From contig NZ_JAGSND010000014.1 in assembly GCF_018128545.1 (NCBI RefSeq), forward strand, positions 51,510 through 115,509: DNA of 64,000 nucleotides, given 5' to 3'. Origin of the DNA: Sinanaerobacter chloroacetimidivorans (lineage in GTDB: Bacteria > Bacillota > Clostridia > Peptostreptococcales > Anaerovoracaceae). The position numbers were made by a program, and so were the translations under genes. Below the pieces are notes generated by a model that was given only the letters and a program-made list of their open reading frames with translations, was not told the origin of the DNA and did no database searches. Positions 18,328 through 26,931 of the stretch are shown piece after piece (within the stretch, counting starts at the first letter, position 1; each line of letters opens with the position of its first letter).

Positions 18328-18432
18328 GAGACCGGTCATCTATCTGCAATTCCCTCAGCCGTCGAATGAATGATTCTATAGAGTTGTACATTCTTGGCTT
18401 CGAAGTCATTGCCAGACAGATGACACGGTCTC
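18328..18432 (+). ncRNA. long imperfect hairpin, possible structured RNA
   Basis: The outer arms pair over 21 positions with small interruptions: GAGACCG 18328-18334 with CGGTCTC 18426-18432; TCATCT 18336-18341 with AGATGA 18418-18423; TCTG 18343-18346 with CAGA 18413-18416; CAAT 18347-18350 with ATTG 18408-18411. An inner stem pairs AGCC 18357-18360 with GGCT 18396-18399, and GAATG 18364-18368 with CATTC 18389-18393. The element fills the gap between the small subunit and reactivase genes. It could be an RNA, a processing site or a small inverted-repeat element. Confidence 0.5.
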
Positions 18433-18530
18433 ATTTAAAAAATTTTAAATAAAGCAATTTCATATTGATTTACTGATCTATAAAATTAGAGAACAGCTTG
18501 GCGCTGAAGCAACTAGGAACCAGCGTAGCT
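18433..18530 (+). other. AT palindrome and second hairpin before the reactivase
   Basis: Directly after the long hairpin come a perfect 18-base AT palindrome at 18433-18450 (ATTTAAAA, AA, TTTTAAAT) and a further hairpin, AGCT 18495-18498 and CGCTG 18502-18506 with CAGCG 18521-18525 and AGCT 18527-18530. Neither has a following T-run, so they are not simple terminators. Confidence 0.35.
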
Positions 18531-18565
18531 CAAATCATTTTCGGACAAAGACAGGGAGGGAAGGC

Positions 18566-20416
18566 ATGATCAAATATGTAGCCGGCGTGGACATCGGGAA
18601 TGCCACCACAGAAACCGCTCTGGGGAAAATCGAGAACGGTGTTCTGACGGCTTGCGTCAGCGGCATTTCCGGAACTACCGGAATCAAAGGAACAAAGGAG
18701 AATATACAGGGAATTATCCATTCTCTCAAGGATGCAACAGGGAAGCTGAGTGTGGAACTGAGCGCACTGGACCTGATACGCATCAATGAAGCAACACCGG
18801 TAATCGGTGATTTTGCCATGGAAACCATAACAGAAACCATCATAACGGAGTCCACCTTGATCGGACACAATCCGGACACACCGGGAGGCATCGGTCTGGG
18901 TATCGGAAAGACCATTCTGATCACCGAACTGGATCATGCGGATAAAACTGAAAAATATATTGTTGTCGTTCCGGAGGAAATAGATTTTCTGGATGCGGCA
19001 AGAATCATTAATGATAAATGGAATGAAGGCTATGAAATAGAGGGTGCCATATTAAAAAAGGATGACGGCGTACTGGTCTCAAACAGGCTGAATCGAGTGA
19101 TTCCCATTCTGGACGAAGTGGAGGTTATCGGCAGAGTCCCTCTTGGGATGCTTTGCGCTGTTGAGGTTGCAGCACCGGGAAGCTGCATCGATCTGCTTTC
19201 AAATCCCTATGGCATTGCTACTGTATTTCAGCTGAATCCAAAGGAAACGAAGCAGATCGTTCCCATAGCAAAAGCACTCATCGGGAACCGCTCCGCCGTG
19301 GTGATTAAAACACCCGCAGGGGAGATAAAGGAACGCAGGATTCCCGCGGGAGAAATTACCGTGCACGGCGGTCAGCGCTCCTACATGGCGTCTGTGGACA
19401 GGGGTGCCAGAGAGATTATGAGTGTAGTGGAAAAAGTAAATGAGATTCTGGACATTACCGGCACCCAGGGAACCAATGTAGGCGGCATGCTGGAAAAGGT
19501 GCGCGCCGAAATGGCCGCTTTAACAGAGCAGGATTATAAAGATGTATTCATCAAGGATCTCATGGCGGTGGATACCATCGTTCCAAAGGAAGTACAGGGG
19601 AATCTGGCCAATGAATTTGCCATGGAAAAGGCAGTGGGCATCGCGGCAATGGTGAAAACCCACCGGCTCCATATGGAGCGCCTTGCGGAGGCGCTTTCTG
19701 AGGAATTGAGGATCCCTATAGAAATCGGCGGCGTAGAGGGTAGCATGGCGGTGCTTGGCGCCTTAACCACACCGGGAACGGAAAAGCCTCTTCTTGTCCT
19801 GGACATCGGAGCAGGATCCACAGATGCCTGCTTCATCGATGAAAAAGGTAATACAAAGCCCATCCATCTGGCTGGTGCGGGAAATATGGTGACCATGCTG
19901 ATCAGCGCAGAACTGGGCCTGGATGATTTTAAACTGGCGGAGGACATTAAGAAATACCCCCTTGCCAGGGTAGAATCCCTGTATCATATCCGGCATGAGG
20001 ACGGAAGTGTGCAGTTCTTTGAAGAGCCCATTGACAGTAAGCTTTATGCCAGGACTATCATCGTAAAGCCCGAAGGCTGGAAAGCCGTAAAGACTAAAAA
20101 ACCCCTTGAAAAGATAAAGCAAGTCAGGAGAGAAGCAAAGGAAAAGGTTCTGATCCAAAATATATTGCGGGCATTGCGAAAAGTCTCCATTACAGGGAAT
20201 ATCAATGAGTTTGAACATGTTGTACTGGTGGGCGGTTCCTCCCTGGACTTTGAACTGGGGAATATGGTCACGGAAGTGCTTTCCTATTACGGAATCATCA
20301 GCGGAAAAGCCAATGTGAGGAGTACGGAAGGGCCGAGAAATGCTGTTGCCACAGGCTTGCTCCTATCCTATCTGAGGGATTTGGAAGAACATGAGGTCCG
20401 TGAAAGAAGGATATAA
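18566..20416 (+). CDS. diol dehydratase reactivase, large subunit (DdrA/PduG-like)
   Basis: ATP-driven chaperone that swaps damaged cobalamin out of inactivated diol/glycerol dehydratase. The actin/Hsp70-like fold is visible in two nucleotide-binding signatures, VDIGNATTE at residues ~8-16 and VLDIGAGSTDA near residue 412, and VLVGGSS near the C-terminus. The length of 616 aa matches PduG/DdrA (~610). A GGGAGG site precedes the ATG. Only one reactivase pair is present for three dehydratase sets, so it may serve all of them. Its presence argues that at least one set is a real B12 enzyme subject to suicide inactivation. Confidence 0.93.
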   Translation: MIKYVAGVDIGNATTETALGKIENGVLTACVSGISGTTGIKGTKENIQGIIHSLKDATGKLSVELSALDLIRINEATPVIGDFAMETITETIITESTLIGHNPDTPGGIGLGIGKTILITELDHADKTEKYIVVVPEEIDFLDAARIINDKWNEGYEIEGAILKKDDGVLVSNRLNRVIPILDEVEVIGRVPLGMLCAVEVAAPGSCIDLLSNPYGIATVFQLNPKETKQIVPIAKALIGNRSAVVIKTPAGEIKERRIPAGEITVHGGQRSYMASVDRGAREIMSVVEKVNEILDITGTQGTNVGGMLEKVRAEMAALTEQDYKDVFIKDLMAVDTIVPKEVQGNLANEFAMEKAVGIAAMVKTHRLHMERLAEALSEELRIPIEIGGVEGSMAVLGALTTPGTEKPLLVLDIGAGSTDACFIDEKGNTKPIHLAGAGNMVTMLISAELGLDDFKLAEDIKKYPLARVESLYHIRHEDGSVQFFEEPIDSKLYARTIIVKPEGWKAVKTKKPLEKIKQVRREAKEKVLIQNILRALRKVSITGNINEFEHVVLVGGSSLDFELGNMVTEVLSYYGIISGKANVRSTEGPRNAVATGLLLSYLRDLEEHEVRERRI

Positions 20417-20441
20417 GAGAAAGATATGAGAGAAGGCTAAA

Positions 20442-20846
20442 ATGATGGGAGATAAGAGTGGGAAAACTTTGCAGATAGAAATTTTCTGTAGTCCGGAGGG
20501 GGAAGCTTTCGCCAGAGCTGTCGGTTATGGACTGGAAGAGGAAGGACTGCCTTACCAGGTAGAGACGGGAGAGGAATACTCTCCGGAGACGGCCTATGAA
20601 TCTTCCCAACAGGGAGGGTTGGGTGTCTCTGTTCTGATAAAGGAGGGCTGGATCTCCGTTTACACCAGACAGTTGAAAGAGAAAAGACCCCTTTTTTATG
20701 AACCGGCAGCAGACCCGGACATCGCCAAGCTGCTGGGGAAAAATGCGGCACGTATCGTCAAAAACAAGCCCTTTCTTGAGATCGATTCCGAAATGGAGAA
20801 TAGGAAGGATCAGAGTCTGGCTCCTAAATGGGCAGCCCAGCTTTGA
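20442..20846 (+). CDS. diol dehydratase reactivase, small subunit (DdrB/PduH-like)
   Basis: The small reactivase subunit has the fold of the dehydratase beta subunit and displaces it during reactivation. Visible family features are the start IEIFCSPEGEAFARAV, an EEEGLPY turn, and DPDIAKLLGKNAARIVK, which parallels IGKNAAKYAKG of the medium subunit. It has 134 aa and lies 25 bases after the large reactivase gene, so the two are clearly one unit. Internal purine-rich repeats (20400-20440) surround the start, and either ATG 20442 or 20445 could be used. Confidence 0.88.
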   Translation: MMGDKSGKTLQIEIFCSPEGEAFARAVGYGLEEEGLPYQVETGEEYSPETAYESSQQGGLGVSVLIKEGWISVYTRQLKEKRPLFYEPAADPDIAKLLGKNAARIVKNKPFLEIDSEMENRKDQSLAPKWAAQL

Positions 20847-20883
20847 GTGATGATACCTGTGAAAAAAAGAGAAGGTGCATAGG

Positions 20884-21396
20884 ATGTTTTTATTGAAAAG
20901 TGAAGGAATACAAGATGGCTGGATCCTGGATCGTTTTGGGATCAAATCCGAGGAAGTAATAGAGGGAGTTCCCCAGCGGTCTTTTCCGTTATCCTGGGAA
21001 GGAGCGCCGGCAGGCACCAAATCCTTTGCCATCGTATTTCAGGATTACGACAATGTTCCCGACGAAGGATTCAGCTGGATCCACTGGCTGGCGGCGGATA
21101 TCCCCGGGAATGTGACATCTCTTCCGGAACATGCGAGCAGGGAAGATGCGGAGCTGATACAGGGCACCAACAGCTGGGCGGTTCCCTATGGCCCCTATGC
21201 GGATATTTCAAAGGATCTCACTCTTCATTACGGCGGTCCGGCACCGGGGAGAAAGCATCTGTATGAGATGAAAATTTATGCTCTGGATACCCTTTTGGGT
21301 CTCCGTAAAGGGTTTTACTATAACGAACTGTTCTGGGCCATGGAAGGACATGTTCTTGGAGAGAGCACATTAAGAGGATATTATTCAGAAAGGTAG
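20884..21396 (+). CDS. YbhB/YbcL-type PEBP (Raf-kinase-inhibitor-like) protein
   Basis: Phosphatidylethanolamine-binding-protein fold, 170 aa from ATG 20884, which has GAGAAGG at 20869-20875 (a GTG lies in frame at 20875). Family blocks are SFPLSWEGAPAGTKSFAIV, FSWIHWLAADIPGNV, the GTNSWAVPYGPYAD region and GPAPGRKHLYEMKIYALD. Bacterial members bind small anionic ligands, and their physiological role is poorly known. Its place inside a B12 dehydratase cluster is unusual. The 34-base tandem duplication at its 3' end includes the stop codon. Confidence 0.85.
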   Translation: MFLLKSEGIQDGWILDRFGIKSEEVIEGVPQRSFPLSWEGAPAGTKSFAIVFQDYDNVPDEGFSWIHWLAADIPGNVTSLPEHASREDAELIQGTNSWAVPYGPYADISKDLTLHYGGPAPGRKHLYEMKIYALDTLLGLRKGFYYNELFWAMEGHVLGESTLRGYYSER

Positions 21397-21434
21397 TTCC
21401 ACATTAAGAGGATATTATTCAGAAAGGTAGTTCC
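21367..21434 (+). repeat. perfect 34-bp tandem duplication over a stop codon
   Basis: 21367-21400 and 21401-21434 are identical. The first copy contains the last codons and the TAG of the PEBP-like gene. The second is non-coding and reaches to just before the DUF2294-like start at 21440. Confidence 0.95.
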
Positions 21435-21439
21435 GGCGG

Positions 21440-21817
21440 ATGACCAGGCAAAACTACGACAACAAAATGATGAATAAATTGCGGAAGGAAGTTGAAGATT
21501 TTTATAAATCCTGGGTTCATAAAAATTTTCAAAAAGGCCTGCGGGATGTCAAAGTGATCATTACGGGAAATCTCGTAGTGATTATTGGTATTGAATTTTT
21601 AACTTTCGTCGAGCAGTCCATCCTGGATGACGAATACAGCAAGCAGGCGGTAGCCCATACCAGGAGAAAACTGGTGAGCAAGTTTTTTCCTATTTTGAAG
21701 CAAAATCTTGAGTTGATCCTGTCTCAGGAGATCGCTTACTATTTTGTTGACTTTTCTATGGATGACAACATGTCCTGCATGACCATTATTTTCGAGGGGG
21801 AGATTGGTGAGAGATGA
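21440..21817 (+). CDS. DUF2294-like small protein
   Basis: A 125-residue cytoplasmic protein with no membrane segment. The order KLRKEVEDFYKSW, GLRDVKVIITGNLVVI, FLTFVEQSIL and a Lys/Arg-rich helix followed by VDFSMDDNMSCMTIIFEGEI resembles DUF2294 family proteins. The function is unknown. Its stop overlaps the start of large subunit 2 (ATGA), so the two are translationally coupled and probably functionally linked. The family call is from pattern memory and moderately sure. Confidence 0.6.
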   Translation: MTRQNYDNKMMNKLRKEVEDFYKSWVHKNFQKGLRDVKVIITGNLVVIIGIEFLTFVEQSILDDEYSKQAVAHTRRKLVSKFFPILKQNLELILSQEIAYYFVDFSMDDNMSCMTIIFEGEIGER

Positions 21818-23475
21818 AACGATCAAAAAGATTTGAAGTATTGGAAAAAAGACCTGTCAACCTCGACGGATTTTCTGAGGAATGGGCGGAAGTGGGGCTG
21901 ATTGCCATGGAATCCGACTATGATCCGGAGCCGAGCATTGAAGTTGCAGAGGGCGTGATTGTAGAAATGGATGGAAAGAAGAGAGAGGACTTCGATTCCA
22001 TAGATTTATATATTGCAGACTATGGCATCAATATAGAGAACGCCCGGGAGGCCATGAAGCTGGATACGCTGGAAATAGCCAGGATGCTGGTAGATGTCAA
22101 TGTCCCGCGGGAGAAGGTCATTGAAATCACCACTGCCATTACGCCTGCAAAGATCACAAAGGTGATGAGCCATTTAAACGTAGTAGAAATCATGATGGCC
22201 CAGATGAAGATGAGAGCCAGAAGAAGGCCGTCCAATCAGGCCCATGTCACCAATCTGGATGACAACCCTGTGCTCATGGCGGCAGATGCCGCAGAAGCGG
22301 TGCTGCGTGGATTCTCGGAAATTGAAACTACAACGGCAGTGTCCAGATATGCACCTTTTAATGCGCTGGCTTTGCTGGTAGGAGGCCTTTGCGCCAGAAA
22401 GAGAGTCCTGTCACAATGTTCCCTGGAGGAATCTCTGGAGCTGAAGATGGGCATGCAGGGTCTGACATCCTATGCGGAAACCGTATCTGTTTACGGAACC
22501 GAGGCCGTCATGACCGACGGGGACGACACCCCCTGGTCCAAAGGCTTTCTGGCTTCGGTCTATGCTTCCAGAGGAATCAAAACCAGGTTTACCTCAGGCA
22601 CCGGAGCGGAAGTCCTCATGGGAAATACGGAAAAAAAGTCCATGCTGTATCTGGAGGCCAGATGCCTTTACCTAACCAAAGCCTGCGGTGTGCAAGGGAC
22701 CCAGAACGGTTCCGTTAGCTGCATCGGGATTCCCGGGGCGGTTCCGGGAGGTTTTCGGGTGATTGCGGCGGAAAATCTGATGGCTTCCATGCTCAATCTG
22801 GAGGTTGCATCGGGAAATGATCAGACCTTTACTCATTCCGACATGAGAAGAATGTCCAAGGTCTTTATGCAGCTTCTTCCCGGAACGGATTTTATTACTT
22901 CTGGTTTTAGTGCTATGCCTAATTTTGATGATATGTTTGCAGGATCCAACACGGATTGTGACGATTATGACGACTGGTACGTTCTCCAGCGGGATATGCG
23001 GGTGGACGGAGGCCTTACGCCTGTAAGGGAGGAAGATGCCATTCGGGTGCGCCATTACGGCGCCAAGGCGCTGCAGGCTGTATTTCAATATTTTGATCTC
23101 CCGGAGATCCGGGAGGAGGAAGTGAAAGCTGCCGCCTATGCCTATTCCAGCTTTGATATGCCCAAGCGGAACATGGTGGAGGATCTGAAGGCTGCAGAAA
23201 AGTTTCTTGCCCATTATAACGGGCTGGATGTAGCAAAAGCATTATGGGAAAAGGGTTATCATGAGGTTTCCGAAAATGTGCTGGATATGCTGAAACAGAG
23301 AATTACGGGAGATTACCTGCACACCTCTGCCATCTTCGATGAGGATGCCGGCCTGGAAAGTGCGCTGAACGACCCGAATCTATATGAAGGACCGGGTACC
23401 GGCTATCAAATATCCGAGGAGCGCTGGGGCAAGCTGGTGCAGAGGGAAAATATCTTAGGACCAAAGGACTTTTAG
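21814..23475 (+). CDS. B12-dependent diol/glycerol dehydratase-like large subunit 2
   Basis: A second alpha subunit, 553 aa, collinear with PduC. All catalytic-site residues are kept (Klebsiella Q141, H143, E170, E221, Q296, D335 and S362), and so are the substrate-size residues S301 (QNGSVS) and Q336 (GNDQTF). It therefore looks like a conventional diol or glycerol dehydratase. It heads a complete alpha-beta-gamma run (21814-24487). The start overlaps the previous gene. Whether it forms its own complex or mixes with set 1 cannot be told from sequence. Confidence 0.92.
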   Translation: MKRSKRFEVLEKRPVNLDGFSEEWAEVGLIAMESDYDPEPSIEVAEGVIVEMDGKKREDFDSIDLYIADYGINIENAREAMKLDTLEIARMLVDVNVPREKVIEITTAITPAKITKVMSHLNVVEIMMAQMKMRARRRPSNQAHVTNLDDNPVLMAADAAEAVLRGFSEIETTTAVSRYAPFNALALLVGGLCARKRVLSQCSLEESLELKMGMQGLTSYAETVSVYGTEAVMTDGDDTPWSKGFLASVYASRGIKTRFTSGTGAEVLMGNTEKKSMLYLEARCLYLTKACGVQGTQNGSVSCIGIPGAVPGGFRVIAAENLMASMLNLEVASGNDQTFTHSDMRRMSKVFMQLLPGTDFITSGFSAMPNFDDMFAGSNTDCDDYDDWYVLQRDMRVDGGLTPVREEDAIRVRHYGAKALQAVFQYFDLPEIREEEVKAAAYAYSSFDMPKRNMVEDLKAAEKFLAHYNGLDVAKALWEKGYHEVSENVLDMLKQRITGDYLHTSAIFDEDAGLESALNDPNLYEGPGTGYQISEERWGKLVQRENILGPKDF

Positions 23476-23486
23476 AGGTGAACAAA

Positions 23487-24068
23487 ATGGCAGAATCAGA
23501 AAAACAATACGTACTGGAGATTACCGAACTGGGAGAAGCAAGACCTTCGGGACGGTCCGATGAGATCATTATTGCGGTATCCCCATCCTTTGGTGTACAG
23601 CAAAGAGAGACCATCGTGGGTTTATCCCATGCCATCGTCGTGCGGGAGCTTGCCGCAGGAGTGGAAGAAGAGGGGTTTCATCCGCGGTTTATAAAATATT
23701 ATAACAGTTCCGACTTGAGTTCCTTTGCCAATGAAGCGGCTAAGCTCAGCGGGTCGGGCATCAGCATCGGCATACAGTCGAAAGGGACTACTATGATCCA
23801 TCAACGGGATTTGGAGCCCCTTGACAATTTGGAGATCTTTCCCCAGGCTCCCCTGTATGACGAAGAAATTTATCGAATGATCGGAAAGAACGCTGCCAGA
23901 TACGGAAAGGGGAATACGCCGGAGCCGGTTCCAACGCTGAACGATCAGATGGCTCTTGCTAAATATCAGATCAAAGCGGCCCTGCTGCATATTAAAGAAA
24001 CGGAGCTGGTAGTCAGTAAGAAGCCTCCTGTGGATCTGGAGCTTCATATAAAGGAGGTAGTCGGGTAA
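23487..24068 (+). CDS. diol dehydratase-like medium subunit 2
   Basis: Beta subunit with the standard core [47 protein letters not shown] and [11 protein letters not shown]. The start is ATG 23487, since AGAGGTG at 23474-23480 is well spaced to it and would overlap the alternative GTG 23478. It has 193 aa and again lacks the microcompartment-targeting N-terminus. The stop TAA shares its last base with the ATG of the small subunit. Confidence 0.9.
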   Translation: MAESEKQYVLEITELGEARPSGRSDEIIIAVSPSFGVQQRETIVGLSHAIVVRELAAGVEEEGFHPRFIKYYNSSDLSSFANEAAKLSGSGISIGIQSKGTTMIHQRDLEPLDNLEIFPQAPLYDEEIYRMIGKNAARYGKGNTPEPVPTLNDQMALAKYQIKAALLHIKETELVVSKKPPVDLELHIKEVVG

Positions 24069-24487
24069 TGGATACGTTACATTCAAAAAAGGATTATCCT
24101 TTGGCAGATAAAAGGCCGGAACTGATCTTAACCCCAACAGGAAAAAAATTGGATGAGATCACAATGGAAAAAGTTCTGGAAGGCAAGGTTAAGGCGGAAG
24201 ACTGCAGAATCAGCGCCAACACACTGGAATATCAAGCCCAGATCGCTGAATCCGCCGGAAATAGGCAAATGGCGTCAAATTTGCGGCGGGCAGCGGAGCT
24301 TACAGCCTTTTCTGACGAACGAGTTCTGAAAATCTACGGTACGTTGCGGCCTTTCCGCTCAACAAAAGAAGAGCTGCTTGCCATAGCAGAGGAATTGGAG
24401 TCTAAGGGCGCCGTTTTAAATGCAGCCTTTGTACGGCAGGCCGTACAGGTGTACGAAAAAAGAAAGAAATTCAAGGGAGATAAATAG
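24068..24487 (+). CDS. diol dehydratase-like small subunit 2
   Basis: Gamma subunit of 139 aa with KDYPLADKRPELI, EDCRISANTLEYQAQIAESAG and LRPFRSTKEELLAIAEELE. It ends with VYEKRKKFKGDK, very like the end of Klebsiella PduE. The ribosome site AAGGAGGT lies inside the end of the medium subunit gene and the start is fused to its stop (TAATG). This set is more like the classical enzymes than set 1. Confidence 0.92.
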   Translation: MDTLHSKKDYPLADKRPELILTPTGKKLDEITMEKVLEGKVKAEDCRISANTLEYQAQIAESAGNRQMASNLRRAAELTAFSDERVLKIYGTLRPFRSTKEELLAIAEELESKGAVLNAAFVRQAVQVYEKRKKFKGDK

Positions 24488-24550
24488 GCACTCCTAAAAA
24501 GCCCAATATAAATAAAAGCTTTGCCAATTTAATTAAGGGAGACAACTGTT

Positions 24551-26800
24551 TTGAAACGATCCAAGCGCTTTGAAAAATTAGATAAAAGACCGGTGAATCA
24601 GGATAGCTTTTTTGTGGAATGGGCGGAAGGCGGACTTTCCGCTATGAATTCCCCCTATGATCCCCAGCCCGGAATCCGGATAGAAGACGGAAAGATCGTA
24701 GAAATGGACGGGAAGCGATATGAGGACTTCGATTCCCTAGAGCTTTTTATTGCCCAGTACGGCATCAATCCGGAGCGTGCGGAATGGGCCATGAGTCATT
24801 CCGCCGCTGCCATTGCCAGAATGATTGTAGATATCAATATCAAGCGGGAAGATATTATCAAGATCACCACAGCCATCACACCGGCCAAGATGCTCCAGGT
24901 AGTAAAATGCCTAAATGCAGTGGAACTCATGATGGGGCAGATGAAAATGAGGGTTCGGAAAACCCCTGCAAATCAGGCTATTGTAACCAACATCAAGGAT
25001 CATCCGGCACTGCTTGCAGCCGATGCAGCGGAAGCAGCCCTGCGCGGCTTCTCCGAGATCGAGACTACCTGTGCTGTTTCCAGATATGCGCCCTTCAATG
25101 CGCTGGCAATTCTGGTAGGGGCTCAAACCTGCCGGGGAGGCGTTTTGACCCAATGCTCCATGGAGGAATCTTTGGAGGTGAGGATGGGAATGCTGGGGCT
25201 CACAAGTTATGCGGAAACCGTATCCCTTTACGGAACAGAAGCAGCCATGGATGATGGAGATGATACCATTTGGTCCAAGGCCTTCTTGTCTTCCGTATAC
25301 GCGTCCCGTGGCATCAAGATGAGAGTGACTTCGGGAACCGGTGCTGAGGTTCTGCTGGGTCACAGCGATAAAAAGTCCATGTTGTACCTGGAAATCCTAT
25401 GTGTTTTTCTGGCTCGTGCCTGCGGTGCCCAAGGGGTGCAGAACGGCTCTATCAGCTGTATCGGAATTACCACAGCCGTTCCGGAAGGATTTCTTGCCAT
25501 TGCCGCTGAAAACCTGGTGGTATCTCTTCTGGATCTGGAGGTTGCCTCCGGCAATGATCAGACTTTTTCACATTCGGATCTGCGCAGGACTGCAAAATTG
25601 CTCATGCAGATGATGCCGGGCACCGATTTCATCACCTCGGGCTACAGTGCCACTCCTAATTTTGATGATTTGTTTGCAGGTTCCAACACGGACTGCGATG
25701 ATTATGACGATTATTATATGATCCAGCGGGATATGCAGATTGACGGAGGCATTGAACCCATTCTGGAGGAGGATGCCATTACGGTAAGAAACAAGGCGGC
25801 CCGGGCCTGCCAGGCGGTATTTAAGGGGTTGGGCCTTCCTCCTATCACCGAAGAAGAGGTGGAAGCAGCCACCTATGCCTACTCCAATGAGGAAATGCCC
25901 AACCGGCATATGGCGGCAGACCTTGTGGCAGCCCAGGAATTTCTGAATAAAGGCGTCAATGCCATCGATATCGCTGGCGCTTTATACCGTTACGGATTTC
26001 CCGAAGTGGCGGAAAACGTACTTATGATGCTGAAAGAACGGGTTTGCGGCGACTATCTGCAGGTGGCGGCCATCTTTGACAGAGAATTTCACACACTTGG
26101 AGGTCTCAATGATCCCAACGATTATCAGGGTCCCGGAACCGGATACCGTCTGAAAGGAGAACGCTGGGAGAAGCTGAAAAAGAAACCTTCAGCCCTCGTT
26201 CCTGATAAAATTCTGGAAACCCAGGGGATACCGGACAAGACAAAAGGATTTTTTAACCTGATGGAAAAGAAGACCGCAGAGGTACACGAAGCGGATATCG
26301 TGGTAGGCATTTCTCCGGCCTTTGCCAATAAAGCTACAGGAACGGAAATCTACAACAATCAATTCTTAATTTTGGAAAATATTCTGGAAGGTGTTGCAGA
26401 AGAAGGACTCACAGCCGCCATCGTGAAAATTTATCATACGGACAATCTGGGGGAAATAGCCAAGCTTGCGGCAGGATACAGCAGAACAGGCATCGGCATC
26501 GGCATTCAGTCCAAAGGAATGGTACGAATCAATCATGTGGACCTGCCGGGAGAGGACAGCCTGGAGGTCTCCTTTAACATGCCGTTTTCAAGTTATTCTT
26601 TATATAAGGAAATCGGCATTAACGCCGCTTTTTACGCAAAAGGGAAGAAGCCCTTGCGGGTATCCGACAAGATCAAGCCCGGCGGACTGACCAATTATCA
26701 GGTTACCATGATTAAGCTCAGTTCGGAGGAAAGCGCCTTTGTCAACAGACGCAAAAAACCGGCTCTTATGGTAAAAACTACGGAGTCAAAAGACAGTTAA
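24551..26800 (+). CDS. fused large::medium dehydratase-like protein 3, missing active-site His
   Basis: A single 749-residue chain. Residues 1-~555 align with PduC-type alpha subunits, ~556-580 are a linker, and ~580-735 match beta subunits (ADIVVGISPAFA, GIGIGIQSKG, IGINAAFYAKG). Translation starts at TTG 24551 with AAGGGAGA well placed. The alpha part keeps Klebsiella Q141, E170, E221, Q296, S301, D335, Q336 and S362, but H143 is Ile (NQAIVTN, residue 144). In the beta part, IHQRDLxPLDNLExFPQ is replaced by INHVDLPGEDSLEVSFN, in a region that faces cobalamin in known structures. No third small subunit follows. It could be an altered enzyme, a partner using gamma 1 or 2, or a B12-binding regulatory pseudoenzyme. 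Confidence 0.88.
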   Translation: MKRSKRFEKLDKRPVNQDSFFVEWAEGGLSAMNSPYDPQPGIRIEDGKIVEMDGKRYEDFDSLELFIAQYGINPERAEWAMSHSAAAIARMIVDINIKREDIIKITTAITPAKMLQVVKCLNAVELMMGQMKMRVRKTPANQAIVTNIKDHPALLAADAAEAALRGFSEIETTCAVSRYAPFNALAILVGAQTCRGGVLTQCSMEESLEVRMGMLGLTSYAETVSLYGTEAAMDDGDDTIWSKAFLSSVYASRGIKMRVTSGTGAEVLLGHSDKKSMLYLEILCVFLARACGAQGVQNGSISCIGITTAVPEGFLAIAAENLVVSLLDLEVASGNDQTFSHSDLRRTAKLLMQMMPGTDFITSGYSATPNFDDLFAGSNTDCDDYDDYYMIQRDMQIDGGIEPILEEDAITVRNKAARACQAVFKGLGLPPITEEEVEAATYAYSNEEMPNRHMAADLVAAQEFLNKGVNAIDIAGALYRYGFPEVAENVLMMLKERVCGDYLQVAAIFDREFHTLGGLNDPNDYQGPGTGYRLKGERWEKLKKKPSALVPDKILETQGIPDKTKGFFNLMEKKTAEVHEADIVVGISPAFANKATGTEIYNNQFLILENILEGVAEEGLTAAIVKIYHTDNLGEIAKLAAGYSRTGIGIGIQSKGMVRINHVDLPGEDSLEVSFNMPFSSYSLYKEIGINAAFYAKGKKPLRVSDKIKPGGLTNYQVTMIKLSSEESAFVNRRKKPALMVKTTESKDS

Positions 26801-26838
26801 TGCAAAAATACAAGAAAAAACAGGAAGGAAAAAAGTTC

Positions 26839-26867
26839 TTGCGTATTTTTACTACTTATGCTAATAT
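26839..26867 (+). promoter_or_regulatory. promoter of rpmE
   Basis: TTGCGT at 26839-26844, 17 bases, TAATAT at 26862-26867, about 65 bases before rpmE. It separates the ribosomal-protein gene from the preceding dehydratase cluster. Confidence 0.5.
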
Positions 26868-26931
26868 GTAATAGCTATCGTTTAGAATTGAAAATTTCAG
26901 ATAGATACTTATTTGAAAAGAGGTGAAAAGC

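Noticed and set aside
14199..26800. Bacterial microcompartment (Pdu/Eut) operon
   Set aside because: No shell proteins, no targeting extensions on the medium and small subunits, and no aldehyde or alcohol dehydrogenase genes in or near the cluster.
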